From the NCBI GenBank assembly GCA_009840735.1, contig VXNF01000120.1, positions 1-48,908 on the forward strand: a stretch of 48,908 bases of DNA, written 5' to 3'. Of this stretch, positions 15,530 through 23,634 are shown piece after piece. Both the position numbers and the translations under genes were made by a program. Under the pieces are notes generated by a model. The model was given only the letters and a program-made list of their open reading frames with translations. It ran no database searches and had not been told where the DNA came from. The stretch's first letter is position 1. Every line of letters begins with the position of its first letter. The DNA is from Acidimicrobiia bacterium. Lineage in GTDB: Bacteria; Actinomycetota; Acidimicrobiia; Acidimicrobiales; CATQHL01.

Positions 15530-15811
15530 ATGATCGCCGGATACCGGGACAAGAGGACTGAGATGTTTGCCGCTGGAGAGTTTGTCCCCGCATTCCAAGG
15601 ATTCGCGCAGCAGGCCGCGAGGCGCCTGGCGATTCTCAATGCGGCCCCGTCGCTGGAGACGTTGCGGGCACTGCCTAGCAACCGACTGGAGACCTTGCGA
15701 GGCGCCTGGAGAGGCCAGCACTCAATCCGGATCAACCGTCAGTGGCGCATCTGCTTTTCCTGGTCCGGCGACGAGGGTCCGACGGCTGTTGAGATCGTGG
15801 ACTACCACTAG
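15530..15811 (+). CDS. higB: HigB/RelE-type toxin
   Basis: The 93-residue protein follows the HigB pattern: a start with R-D-K-R-T-E, then L-P-S-N-R-L-E-T-L-R-G, G-Q-H-S-I-R-I-N-R-Q-W-R-I-C-F and the terminal V-E-I-V-D-Y-H. Such toxins bind the ribosome and cut mRNA. The ATG at 15530 is 11 bases after a palindromic operator candidate. The toxin-first order with a HigA-type antitoxin one base after the stop is typical of higBA. Confidence 0.92.
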   Translation: MIAGYRDKRTEMFAAGEFVPAFQGFAQQAARRLAILNAAPSLETLRALPSNRLETLRGAWRGQHSIRINRQWRICFSWSGDEGPTAVEIVDYH

Positions 15812-15812
15812 T

Positions 15813-16115
15813 GTGGCGGCTGTGGCTGTGTTCGACCGGCTGGTGCATCCCGGCGAGATCCTCCAGGAGGAACTGCAGGAGTTGGGTGTGTCGCCCAGCG
15901 AGTTTGCGCGGCAGATTGATGTGCCGCCCAACCGTGTCGGGCAGATCATCGCTGGCAAGCGGTCCGTGAGCGCCGACACCGCTCTGCGGTTCGGTCACTG
16001 GTTCGGCATTGAGGCCCAGTTCTGGTTGAATCTCCAGACCCAGTTCGACCTCGCTGTCGCCAAACGAGCCAGCGGCAAAGCGATCCAGAACCTTCCGTCG
16101 GCCGCGGGGGCCTAA
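15813..16115 (+). CDS. higA: HigA-type antitoxin
   Basis: This protein of about 100 residues has the XRE helix-turn-helix of HigA: H-P-G-E-I-L-Q-E-E-L, S-P-S-E-F-A-R-Q-I-D-V-P, I-I-A-G-K-R-S-V-S-A-D-T-A-L-R and F-W-L-N-L-Q. It is expected to neutralise the toxin and to bind the palindrome at 15491-15518. GTG 15813 starts one base after the toxin stop. GTG 15822 and 15828 are alternative starts that would remove a few residues. Confidence 0.92.
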   Translation: MAAVAVFDRLVHPGEILQEELQELGVSPSEFARQIDVPPNRVGQIIAGKRSVSADTALRFGHWFGIEAQFWLNLQTQFDLAVAKRASGKAIQNLPSAAGA

Positions 16116-16133
16116 ACCGCCACGCAGCGGGGC

Positions 16134-16168
16134 GCCAGCGTTACCCGCCGTCGATGCCGCTCGCTGGC
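16134..16168. terminator. Hairpin between convergent genes
   Basis: Arms GCCAGCG (16134-16140) and CGCTGGC (16162-16168) are exact complements with a 21-base loop, located between higA and the opposing small gene. It has no T-run. It is a weak candidate for a two-way terminator. Confidence 0.25.
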
Positions 16169-16197
16169 CCTGGCTTGTGCGACGAGATGATCTGATT

Positions 16198-16455
16198 TCA
16201 GGCGACTTCGGCGGAGTCGTCGGCGATCCCCAAGCGGCCTTCGATCCGCCCGAGGGCACGGAGGACTTGGCCCATCTGGTTCTCGATCGCCTCGAGCCGG
16301 CGCCCGTGTTCGTCAATGCGCGCGGTGAGCCCGCGGCCTTGCTCTTCGATGCGGTCGCTGAGCCCGCGCCACATGAGGCGTCCCGTGGCGAGCACGACGG
16401 CGATGATGAGCCCGGTGGCGGGCAGGGTGACGGCCAGCGCGGCGGCGGTGCTCAC
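16198..16455 (-). CDS. Small membrane-anchored coiled-coil protein
   Basis: The 85-residue frame starts at GTG 16455. It has one N-terminal hydrophobic helix (A-L-A-V-T-L-P-A-T-G-L-I-I-A-V-V-L-A, about 6-23) and then a charged heptad-like region rich in R, E and Q (D-R-I-E-E-Q-G-R, R-I-D-E-H-G-R-R, I-E-N-Q-M-G-Q-V). The composition is that of many small bacterial membrane coiled-coil proteins of unknown role. A partial match to holin-like or XhlA-like proteins is only in layout. Confidence 0.6.
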   Translation of the reverse strand: MSTAAALAVTLPATGLIIAVVLATGRLMWRGLSDRIEEQGRGLTARIDEHGRRLEAIENQMGQVLRALGRIEGRLGIADDSAEVA

Positions 16456-16605
16456 GGCTCTATTTTGCCCGCTCGGGCGGTGCGGCGCACGCCGGTGGAC
16501 GGTGTCGCCCCCCGGCTCGAGGATCGGCTCGGTCTCTCTGCTGACTTGTCAGTATGTGTCATGATGTAACAGGCAAGCTACTGCCCTACTACTTCACAAC
16601 CTCGC
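16456..16605. other. Gap with AT-richer stretch
   Basis: The 150 bp between the coiled-coil gene and the 3' end of the flavoprotein gene contain an AT-richer segment (about 16545-16600). On the minus strand it has TTGCCT, 16 bases, then TACTGA, a possible promoter for the small gene at 16455 with a leader of roughly 80 bases. I see no gene in it. Confidence 0.35.
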
Positions 16606-17856
16606 TCAGTCGGGCCAGATCCAGGCGGCTCGGGCTGCGGCCTTGTAGATGTACTCGGCGGGGCCGGGGTCGTCGGCGTCCATGAGGTTGGCCATGATCC
16701 GCAGCGCCCACTCCATGAGCGTCTGGGACTGCATCCCGAACTGCACGAGCCGGCTGATGAGGCGGGGCCGGCCGATGGCGTAAGCGAAGAGCCGGGCCAC
16801 CTTGTAGTAGGCGCCGTAGGTGCTCTCCAGCAGCTCGGGGTAGCGGGACAGCGCCAGGCCGTCGTCGCAGATCACCGCCTCAGCCACCACTTCGGCGGCG
16901 AGGCGGCCCGTCTCGTATGCGTAGTCGATGCCTTCGCCGTTGAACGGGTTCACCGATCCCGCCGCGTCGCCCACCACTAAGAAGTTGGGGCCCGCCTTGG
17001 GGTTTACCGAGCCGGCCATCGGTAACCGGCCCCCGACCGGCGGGGCCAGCGGCGCGGCCGGGTCGAGGCCCCAGCGCTCGGGGGCGGCGTATGCCCACTC
17101 GGTCATGAGGTGGCTGGTGTTGACGTTGCGCCAGTCTCGATACGAGGTCAGCAGGCCGATGCCCACGTTCACGGTGCCGTCGCCGAGGGGGAAGATCCAG
17201 CCGTAGCCAGGCAGGGTGGCGCCGTTGCGGTCGCGCACGTCTAGGGCGCTCTCGATCCAGGGGTCGTCGGCGTTGGGGCTCTCGTAGTAGGCGCGGATGG
17301 CCATCCCTTGGGGCCAGCTGCGCTCCCGTCGGCTGCCCAGCCCTCGGCCTATGCGGGAGTTCGCCCCGTCGGCCACGACCAGGTAGGTGGCCTCCACGTC
17401 GCTGCTGTCGCCGGTGGCGCGGTCCCGGACGCGCACGCCGCGGCACAGGCTGTCCGCCAGCAGCGGTTCCACAACCTCGGCGCCGTGCCAGAGTTGCGCC
17501 CCGGCCCGCTGGGCGTGCTGGAGCACGGCGGTGTCGAGGATGCTGCGCTGGACCACGTAGCCGTGGGACGGGAAGATCGCGTGCTCGGGCCACCGGAGTT
17601 CCCGCGTGTGCCCGTGGGCCACCGCCCGCAGGCCGCCGAACCGGTGATACGACTCGATCTCGCTGCCGAGCCCCATGTCGAGCAGCTGCTTGACCGCCCG
17701 CGGCGTCAAACCGTCGCCGCAGGTCTTCTCACGCGGGAACTGCTTCCGCTCCAGCACCAAGACATCGAGGCCGTGCAGCGCCGCCCAGTAGGCGGTGGCC
17801 GCGCCGGCTGGTCCGCCGCCGACGACGACCAGATCGTGGCGGTAAGCGATCGTCAG
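16606..17856 (-). CDS. Geranylgeranyl-reductase-like FAD oxidoreductase
   Basis: Read from CTG 17856 the protein has 416 residues and begins with the dinucleotide-binding strand D-L-V-V-V-G-G-G-P-A-G-A-A (8-20). It then has R-K-Q-F-P-R-E-K-T-C-G-D-G-L-T-P-R-A-V and later V-G-D-A-A-G-S-V-N-P-F-N-G-E-G-I. These are hallmarks of geranylgeranyl reductases and related menaquinone- or lipid-saturating flavoproteins. The first ATG/GTG/TTG in frame (TTG 17760) would remove the FAD motif, and no such codon lies upstream. The CTG overlaps the TGA of the cytochrome gene (CTGA), so translation is probably coupled. With a cytochrome c partner, hydrogenation of the menaquinone tail is a fair guess but not proven. 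Confidence 0.86.
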   Translation of the reverse strand: MTIAYRHDLVVVGGGPAGAATAYWAALHGLDVLVLERKQFPREKTCGDGLTPRAVKQLLDMGLGSEIESYHRFGGLRAVAHGHTRELRWPEHAIFPSHGYVVQRSILDTAVLQHAQRAGAQLWHGAEVVEPLLADSLCRGVRVRDRATGDSSDVEATYLVVADGANSRIGRGLGSRRERSWPQGMAIRAYYESPNADDPWIESALDVRDRNGATLPGYGWIFPLGDGTVNVGIGLLTSYRDWRNVNTSHLMTEWAYAAPERWGLDPAAPLAPPVGGRLPMAGSVNPKAGPNFLVVGDAAGSVNPFNGEGIDYAYETGRLAAEVVAEAVICDDGLALSRYPELLESTYGAYYKVARLFAYAIGRPRLISRLVQFGMQSQTLMEWALRIMANLMDADDPGPAEYIYKAAARAAWIWPD

Positions 17857-18662
17857 GCTCCGTCGCCGGCCGCCAGGAGGGGCGCCAAGAACTCCGCTAC
17901 GTCGCTGGGGGTCGTGTTCTCGTCGAACTGCTCGGGTAGTTCCAGAGTCCCGGCGGCCAGCAGCTCGTCGATGAGCGGCGCCAGGGTGGCGGCCACGTCG
18001 CTCTCGCCGTGGGCGATCCGCTCGTAGAGCACCACCGCCAAGATCTCCGTGCCCGTCAGCTCGTCGTAGTGGCCGGGCATGTTGGCGAACCAGCCCGCTG
18101 TGCGGCCCCGCTCGGGGGCGCCGTACGGGTTGCCCTCGCCGGTGCCGTCGGTGGCGACGGCCACCCAGGCCATGTGCTGGGCCAGCCCCAGGTTCTCGGC
18201 GTCGTCGGGGAACGTCAGCAGCACTTCACCGTCGTTCAGCCGGGGCCCGGTTCCGCCGCCGGCGCCGGAGGCGACGTGGCAGACAGCGCACTGCGCGGCG
18301 TAGAGCGCCTGGCCGTCGGCCACGATGCCGGTGGCGGCTCTGGTGGGCTCATCGAGGGTCCCGATGTACATGAACGCCCAGATGGGCAGGAACAGCAGCA
18401 CCGGCATCACCCAGTAGGGGATCTTGTTGCGGGCCAACGCCGCTTGCACCCAGGGCTTCGGCGGCGCCGGGGGCGGGGGCGGCGCCGCCGGGGGGACCGC
18501 GGGCAGCGGTGAGCGCGGCGGGGCAGCGGCGGGGGGGCTTCTGGCGGGTGCCGCGGGAGCCGCGGCCGGTGCGCCTGCGGCAGGGGCTTCTCCGCCCTCG
18601 CCGGTCAGCTCTAGGCGCCGCTGGCGCGACCGCTCGAGCAGATACTCGGGTACTTCGGTCAT
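17853..18662 (-). CDS. Membrane-anchored monoheme cytochrome c
   Basis: The 269-residue protein has a Pro/Ala-rich N-terminal third, one transmembrane helix (W-V-M-P-V-L-L-F-L-P-I-W-A-F-M, about 82-98) and then a C-type heme site C-A-V-C-H near residue 118. A small cytochrome fold follows, with M-P-G-H-Y and E-I-L-A-V-V-L-Y-E-R. The first residues M-T-E-V-P-E-Y-L-L-E-R-S are almost those of the bc-complex subunit at 20756. It diverges from the bc operon, with a promoter and a GGAGG ribosome-binding site upstream, so it may pass electrons from that complex to an oxidase. Confidence 0.88.
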   Translation of the reverse strand: MTEVPEYLLERSRQRRLELTGEGGEAPAAGAPAAAPAAPARSPPAAAPPRSPLPAVPPAAPPPPPAPPKPWVQAALARNKIPYWVMPVLLFLPIWAFMYIGTLDEPTRAATGIVADGQALYAAQCAVCHVASGAGGGTGPRLNDGEVLLTFPDDAENLGLAQHMAWVAVATDGTGEGNPYGAPERGRTAGWFANMPGHYDELTGTEILAVVLYERIAHGESDVAATLAPLIDELLAAGTLELPEQFDENTTPSDVAEFLAPLLAAGDGA

Positions 18663-18887
18663 GGTCCTCCGTGCGAAGCCGCGGCCGCAGGCTTGAGCCT
18701 AGCGTCGGGCCCTCCGCGGGCGGGTGCGACCGCTCTCCTGGCCGCCGTGGGGATGTTGGCAGCAGGCTAGACTCCTTGCGAGCACTTTCACGAGCGGACG
18801 CCGGGCGGACTGCGGGCGCAGTCATCTCGTGCGTGTGCGCCAGCGGTCCGCGTGGCTAGCATCGCTTGGTCAACCAGAGGGAGCAGC
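18663..18887. promoter_or_regulatory. Divergent control region, cytochrome c / bc-nuo operon
   Basis: Minus strand: TAGGCT (complement of 18701-18696) about 30 bases before the cytochrome c ATG, which has GGAGG. Plus strand: TAGACT (18768-18773) and TAGCAT (18857-18862) are possible -10 elements for the 21-kb operon, whose first gene has AGAGGGA before GTG 18888. No clear -35 or operator palindrome is seen. Confidence 0.4.
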
Positions 18888-19484
18888 GTGGCTGAAATCC
18901 AAGCGATCGACGTAGCGGCCAAGAAGTTCAACCGCGCCATGATCGGCAGCTCGGTTCTGCTGTTCGGCGTGCTGGCCCTCTGGCTGGGCATCACCGGCGA
19001 CGCCGACCCGCCCTACTTCAACGTGGCATTCACGTCCTCGTGGGTGGTGGCCTGCCTGGGGTTCGTCGCCGTGTTGGCCTACGCCCGCCGGCGACCGACC
19101 GACGCGCCCGTGACCTGGGGCGGTGCCATGATGGGCGCCACGCTGGCGTTCTTCCTGATGTTCTGGATCTACGGGGTGGTGCCGCACTGGTGGCTGGTGT
19201 TCGCCGACAGCGAGTTGAACTGGCGCGCCGACCGCATGCTGGTGGGACCGCCGCTGCCGGGCTGGTGGGCGCCGGAGCAGAACCTGCTCACCTGGGCGCT
19301 GCCGTTCGATCTGACCTATCGAGTCGCCCGAGACGTCGTTGCCACGGTCATCTACGGCTTCGCCCTAGTGGGCCAGATCGCCGTCCACGTCATCTGGCAG
19401 AACCGCGACCGTCCGCCGGTGGCGGTGCCCGAGCCGGCGTCCCGCTACGGCCGGCCGCTCGTGCGAGAAGGCGCTCAGGCCTGA
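18888..19484 (+). CDS. Four-helix membrane protein of the bc operon
   Basis: I do not recognise a named family. The 198-residue protein has four hydrophobic helices at roughly 16-33, 48-64, 76-103 and 150-173. The third ends with W-I-Y-G-V-V-P-H-W-W-L-V-F and the fourth contains G-Q-I-A-V-H-V-I-W, both with a histidine near the membrane. GTG 18888 has AGAGGGAGC directly upstream; a longer frame to 18852 lacks a ribosome-binding site. It is the first gene of the operon and overlaps the ferredoxin gene by one base (TGATG). It may be the membrane anchor of that Fe-S protein or an extra subunit of the bc complex. Confidence 0.8.
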   Translation: MAEIQAIDVAAKKFNRAMIGSSVLLFGVLALWLGITGDADPPYFNVAFTSSWVVACLGFVAVLAYARRRPTDAPVTWGGAMMGATLAFFLMFWIYGVVPHWWLVFADSELNWRADRMLVGPPLPGWWAPEQNLLTWALPFDLTYRVARDVVATVIYGFALVGQIAVHVIWQNRDRPPVAVPEPASRYGRPLVREGAQA

Positions 19485-19900
19485 TGGCTTCCAACGACGC
19501 CAATCCTCCCATGCCGGAGTTCCGCGACGACTACGTCCTCGCCGAAGTGGACGCCGAGTGGCTCTCGGCCGCCGTCAAGCCCAAGCAGTTCATCCACATC
19601 GACCAGTCTGAGTGCATCATGTGCGAAGGCTGCGTGGACATCTGCCCGTGGAAGTGCATTCACATGGTCACCCCCGACGCCATCGACACGGCGATCGGCA
19701 CCGAGCGACCGGGCGCCGACCCTAACGATCACGTCATCTTCACGATCGACGACGACGTCTGCACGCGCTGCGCCCTGTGCGTGGACCGCTGCCCCACCGG
19801 CGTCATCATCATGGGCAAAGTCGGCGAGGCGCCCCCCGACGGCGATCCTCACCAGCGGGTCGTCAGCTACGGCTACGGCTACGGCATGCGCTTGGCGTAG
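19484..19900 (+). CDS. Dicluster 4Fe-4S ferredoxin-like protein
   Basis: The 138-residue protein has two typical [4Fe-4S] sites: Cys44-x2-Cys47-x2-Cys50-x3-Cys54 and Cys93-x2-Cys96-x2-Cys99-x3-Cys103-Pro. Cys58 is extra. The acidic N-terminus and the G-Y-G-Y-G-Y-G-M tail are unusual for a small ferredoxin. It lies between the membrane protein and the cytochrome b gene and is coupled to the former by TGATG. This suggests a cytoplasmic-side Fe-S subunit that feeds or draws electrons at the bc complex. The partner is inferred from position only. Confidence 0.9.
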   Translation: MASNDANPPMPEFRDDYVLAEVDAEWLSAAVKPKQFIHIDQSECIMCEGCVDICPWKCIHMVTPDAIDTAIGTERPGADPNDHVIFTIDDDVCTRCALCVDRCPTGVIIMGKVGEAPPDGDPHQRVVSYGYGYGMRLA

Positions 19901-19930
19901 CACCGAACGGCGACGAGAGAGGCAGACGAG

Positions 19931-20731
19931 TTGGCTCCCAGGCTCCCCAAAGCAGACGACCTGCGCCGCATGGGCACCCAGTTCGGCGACAAGGCGTCGG
20001 ACCTCATGGGTCAGGTGCAGGGGTCGCAGGCCTGGATCTCGATATTCCGGCCCGGATCGATCTTCCGCAAGGGCTACACCGACAGCCCCCGCAACCGGTC
20101 CTACGTCATCATGAACAGCGTCCTGTACCACCTGCACCCCGTCAAGGTGAAGCGCCACGGCGTGCGGGTCAGCTACACGCTGTGCCTCGGCGGGCTCAGC
20201 TTCTTCCTGTTCATCCTGCTGACGGTGACCGGCATCTTCCTGATGTTCTTCTACCGGCCCACCGCCGCGCAGGCCTGGGACGACATCTACATCCTCCAGA
20301 CCGAAGTGGCCTTCGGCCTGCTGGTGCGGAACATTCACCGCTGGGGTGCCCACCTCATGGTGCTGACGGTGTTCCTGCACATGGCCCGGGTCTTCTACCA
20401 CGGCGCTTACAAGCCGCCGCGGGAGTTCAACTGGGTGATCGGCGTGATCCTGCTGACGCTCACCCTGCTGCTGTCCTTCACCGGCTACCTGCTGCCGTGG
20501 GACCAGCTGGCGCTGTGGGCCGTCACCGTCGGCACCAACATGATGGGCTTCACCCCGGTGTTCGGTGACCAGGTGCGGTTCGTGCTGCTCAGCGGCGTGG
20601 AGATCGGCACGGACACGCTGCTGCGGTGGTATGTCTTACATGTTCTGATGTTACCGTTTGTTCTGATTATCTTCCTTGCGGTCCACTTCTGGCGGGTCCG
20701 CAAGGACGGCGGAATCTCCGGACCGCTGTAG
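19931..20731 (+). CDS. Cytochrome b6-like subunit (cytochrome b N-terminal half)
   Basis: The 266-residue protein holds four core helices of cytochrome b with the two pairs of heme ligands: [15 protein letters not shown] (H-x13-H) and [16 protein letters not shown] (H-x14-H). The x14 spacing in the second pair is that of b6f-type cytochromes. T-G-Y-L-L-P-W-D-Q is the Qo-side signature. About 55 soluble residues precede the amphipathic region. TTG 19931 is used. The last helix (20627-20680) is written with codons that are rare here, including TTA twice. It oxidises quinol together with the next two genes. Confidence 0.93.
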   Translation: MAPRLPKADDLRRMGTQFGDKASDLMGQVQGSQAWISIFRPGSIFRKGYTDSPRNRSYVIMNSVLYHLHPVKVKRHGVRVSYTLCLGGLSFFLFILLTVTGIFLMFFYRPTAAQAWDDIYILQTEVAFGLLVRNIHRWGAHLMVLTVFLHMARVFYHGAYKPPREFNWVIGVILLTLTLLLSFTGYLLPWDQLALWAVTVGTNMMGFTPVFGDQVRFVLLSGVEIGTDTLLRWYVLHVLMLPFVLIIFLAVHFWRVRKDGGISGPL

Positions 20732-20755
20732 GCCGGCGCCAGGGATCGACGAGCC

Positions 20756-21538
20756 ATGACTGAAGTCCCCGAACATCTGCTGCGGCGCGCTAAGGAGGCG
20801 CGGGAGCGGCTCGAGGGCGCGGCGGCGACTCCCGAGGGCGAGGCTACGCCCGCCGCTGCGCCGCCTGCCGCCGAGGCCCCCGACGCCGTTCCGGCGGCGG
20901 CGCCCGGGGGAGACGACGGCGAGAAGATCCCGGCGCACCTGCTGGACCGCTCACGCTCGGCCGCCGAGCAGGCTGCCATGGCCCCGGCCGCGCCCGGCGG
21001 GCCTGTCGCTCCGGCTCAGCCGAGCCTGCCCACCGGCCCCGGCGGGCACACCCAGCGGCTCCTCACCGTCGTCAAATCGGGGTCCATCCAGGACGTCAAG
21101 GCCATGCCTCAGGACCGGGTCCACGTCTGGCCGCACCTCTTGCTGGGCGAGTTCGTGGCCGCGCTGTTCATCACGGCCTTCCTGCTGATCTTCTCGGTGT
21201 TCGTCAACGCCCCACTGCTGGAGTTGGCGAACGTCAACGAGACGCCGAACCCGTCCAAGGCGCCGTGGTACTTCCTGGGCCTGCAGGAGCTGTTGACGAT
21301 GTTCCACCCAATGGTCGCCGGCGTGACCATTCCCGGCATCGCCCTGTTCCTGCTGATCCTGGCCCCTTACATCGACCGGAACAAGGCGAACGCCCCCGAG
21401 AACCGCAAGTTCGCCGTCTCGCTCATGACCGTTCACCTCATGTTCTGGGCGATCCTGGTCATGATCGGCTCGTTCTTCCGAGGTCCGGGCTTCAACTTCA
21501 TCTTCCCGTGGCAAGACGGGCTGTTCTTCGACTTCTGA
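20756..21538 (+). CDS. Subunit IV-like cytochrome b C-terminal half with Ala/Pro-rich extension
   Basis: The 260-residue protein has a soluble N-terminal third (1-105) rich in Ala and Pro, then three membrane helices. N-P-S-K-A-P-W-Y-F-L-G-L-Q-E-L-L corresponds to the PEWY region of the quinol-oxidation site. The soluble part begins M-T-E-V-P-E-H-L-L-R-R-A and repeats a related K-I-P-A-H-L-L-D-R-S near residue 60; the same phrase starts the cytochrome c at 18662. This extension is not part of the usual subunit IV. The gene lies between the b6-like and Rieske genes. Confidence 0.92.
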   Translation: MTEVPEHLLRRAKEARERLEGAAATPEGEATPAAAPPAAEAPDAVPAAAPGGDDGEKIPAHLLDRSRSAAEQAAMAPAAPGGPVAPAQPSLPTGPGGHTQRLLTVVKSGSIQDVKAMPQDRVHVWPHLLLGEFVAALFITAFLLIFSVFVNAPLLELANVNETPNPSKAPWYFLGLQELLTMFHPMVAGVTIPGIALFLLILAPYIDRNKANAPENRKFAVSLMTVHLMFWAILVMIGSFFRGPGFNFIFPWQDGLFFDF

Positions 21539-21548
21539 GAGACGTGCC

Positions 21549-22409
21549 GTGATCGTCTTCGCCATCGTCATCCCGATCCTGGCCGCGGCGGCCCTCGTCG
21601 TGCTGATCGCCGCCTACCGCCGCCGCGAAGTGCGCTCGGTGACGGGCCGGCTGTCCCGGCGGACCCAGCGGCGCGACCGCCGCTCCCGGCTGGCCGAGGC
21701 GGCCGAGCCCACCCCGCCCACCGGGCGCCAGGTGGAGCGCGCCGCGGTGCTGGCCCGGCGCCAGCCCGGCGACCTCCCGGCGTTCCCGAGCGCTGACGAC
21801 GAGGATTGGACGCCGCCCGATCCCGAGGAGGTCGGCGTCACTCGCCGGCAGTTCCTGAACCGCTCGATAGTCGGCTTCATGGGCCTCAGCCTCACCGGCT
21901 TCGGGGCCGCCATCTTGGGCTTCCTCTGGCCGCCGTTCGTGACCGGCTTCGGGGCGGTCATCAACGCTGGCACCGTGGAAGGCCTCAAGACGCAGGTGCG
22001 CGACGAGAACGGCTTCCTGAAGCTGCCCGAGGGGCGCATGTGGGTGACGGAGTATCCCGAGGGGGCGCTGGCCTCGGCCCGGGAGGTCTACTCGCCGGCG
22101 GTGCTGGGAGGCATGGAGGCCGGGCTGGTGGCCCTGTACTGGAAGTGTCCCCACCTGGGCTGCACCGTGCCGGAATGCGTCAGCTCGCAGTGGTTCGAGT
22201 GCCCCTGCCACGGCTCGAAGTACAACCAGGTGGGCGAGAAGCGCGGCGGGCCGGCCCCGCGAGGCATGGACCATTTCGCCACGTCGGTCAACGACCGTGG
22301 TGAGTTCCTCGTCGACACCGGCCGGATCATCCAGGGTTCGCCCATCGGGACGAACACGACCAACCAGGAGGCGCAGGGCGCGCACTGCATCGGCGAGGCC
22401 AGCGAGTGA
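21549..22409 (+). CDS. Rieske iron-sulfur protein
   Basis: The 286-residue protein carries the [2Fe-2S] ligands in C-P-H-L-G-C and C-P-C-H-G-S-K-Y-N. It has one helix at the very N-terminus and a second near residue 105 after V-T-R-R-Q-F-L-N-R, which is Tat-like. A basic R-R-x-x-R-R stretch lies between them. Two N-terminal helices are common in actinobacterial QcrA proteins. It takes electrons from quinol and passes them to cytochrome c. GTG 21549 is preceded at 21544 by a two-codon frame GTG CCG TGA that overlaps it. Confidence 0.95.
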   Translation: MIVFAIVIPILAAAALVVLIAAYRRREVRSVTGRLSRRTQRRDRRSRLAEAAEPTPPTGRQVERAAVLARRQPGDLPAFPSADDEDWTPPDPEEVGVTRRQFLNRSIVGFMGLSLTGFGAAILGFLWPPFVTGFGAVINAGTVEGLKTQVRDENGFLKLPEGRMWVTEYPEGALASAREVYSPAVLGGMEAGLVALYWKCPHLGCTVPECVSSQWFECPCHGSKYNQVGEKRGGPAPRGMDHFATSVNDRGEFLVDTGRIIQGSPIGTNTTNQEAQGAHCIGEASE

Positions 22410-23623
22410 TGCCGTCTGGATGGGGCGACCTCGGTGTCCTCGCGGCGTCCACCCAGCGGACCGTCGGCACCGTCATCGGCGTGCTGGCCATCGGCGGCTT
22501 CCTGCTCTACTGGATCTTCAACTGGTTCGTGGGCCGCGCCGAGACCGGTTCGGAGGTCGAGCTGGCACCCAACCGCAAACCGCTGCCCGACGACGAAGAG
22601 ATGGAGGGCCGCCGGCTGGATCAGGGCCTCATGGCCGGGCTGGTGTGCATCGTGGTCATCGCCATCGCCCTGCCGCTTTACTGGCTGGGCGAGCCGGGAC
22701 GCCACGACGGCCTCATCAAGGTCAGTGACGAACTGGCCGCCGAGCGCGGCCATCACCTCTACGAGGAGCGCTGCGCCACCTGCCACGGCTCCGTCGACGG
22801 CCCCGGCGCGCCGCGCGAGCACACGCTCGTGGACAACAACGGCCTCTTCTTGGCGCAAGTGGATTGGAAGGTGCCTTCGCTGGGCGCCGTCCTCTACCGC
22901 TACTCCACAGAAGAGGTGCGCTACGTGATGGAGTACGGCCGGCCCAACACACCCATGCCGGCCTGGGGCATCGCCGGCGGCGGCCCGTTCACGACCCAGC
23001 AGATCGAGGACATCATCGTCTACCTGGAGCACGAGCAGATCGACGTCCCCGAGGTCCGCCAGCGAGCGCAGGACGGCATCGCCGCTACCGCCCGACAGAT
23101 GGCAGCCGAGCAGCTAGGCGCGGACGCCTCGACCGCCGACGTGGCCGCCGCCGCACAGCAGATGCTGGCTGACGCCGCCGACGACCCGGTCCGACTGGGC
23201 GAGCTGCTGTTCAACAACGAAGCGGACGGCGGCGTCTACGGCTGCGCCCGCTGCCACACGCCGGGCTGGTCCTACGACGCCGACGAGGTAGCCGCCCAGA
23301 ACCCGCTGGTGCCGGCGGAGATCGCCGCCGGGGGCGGGTTCGGCCCGCCGCTGAACAGCGGCGCCACTGTCCGGCAGTTCGACACGGCCCAAGAGCACGC
23401 CGACTTCATCTGGGCGGGCAGCCAGAACGGCGTCGAGTACGGCAACTTCGGCCAGGGCGACGGCGGCGGGCAGATGCCGTCGTTCGGCGCTTGCGTGGCG
23501 GACCGTGACGCCGGCGACCTGGAGTACATCAGCCGGACCGACTTCTGCCTGAGCCACGGCGACGAAGGGATGCTCACGCCCGCGCAGATCGACGCCATCG
23601 TGGCCTACGAGCGGCAGCTCTAG
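22409..23623 (+). CDS. Membrane-bound diheme cytochrome c
   Basis: The protein has about 404 residues, two transmembrane helices near the N-terminus (about 15-33 and 70-90) and two C-type heme sites, C-A-T-C-H and C-A-R-C-H, about 150 residues apart. It resembles the diheme cytochrome c (QcrC) that passes electrons from the Rieske protein to the oxidase in actinobacteria. ATG 22409 overlaps the Rieske stop (TGATG); GTG 22406 would add one residue. Cys residues near the C-terminus (G-A-C-V-A-D and D-F-C-L-S-H) may form a disulfide outside the cell. Confidence 0.93.
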   Translation: MPSGWGDLGVLAASTQRTVGTVIGVLAIGGFLLYWIFNWFVGRAETGSEVELAPNRKPLPDDEEMEGRRLDQGLMAGLVCIVVIAIALPLYWLGEPGRHDGLIKVSDELAAERGHHLYEERCATCHGSVDGPGAPREHTLVDNNGLFLAQVDWKVPSLGAVLYRYSTEEVRYVMEYGRPNTPMPAWGIAGGGPFTTQQIEDIIVYLEHEQIDVPEVRQRAQDGIAATARQMAAEQLGADASTADVAAAAQQMLADAADDPVRLGELLFNNEADGGVYGCARCHTPGWSYDADEVAAQNPLVPAEIAAGGGFGPPLNSGATVRQFDTAQEHADFIWAGSQNGVEYGNFGQGDGGGQMPSFGACVADRDAGDLEYISRTDFCLSHGDEGMLTPAQIDAIVAYERQL

Positions 23624-23634
23624 CGGGTCGAGCC

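Noticed and set aside
21544-21552. Two-codon frame GTG CCG TGA overlapping the Rieske start as another coupling mini-ORF
   Set aside because: Two codons are too short to distinguish from chance in GC-rich DNA.
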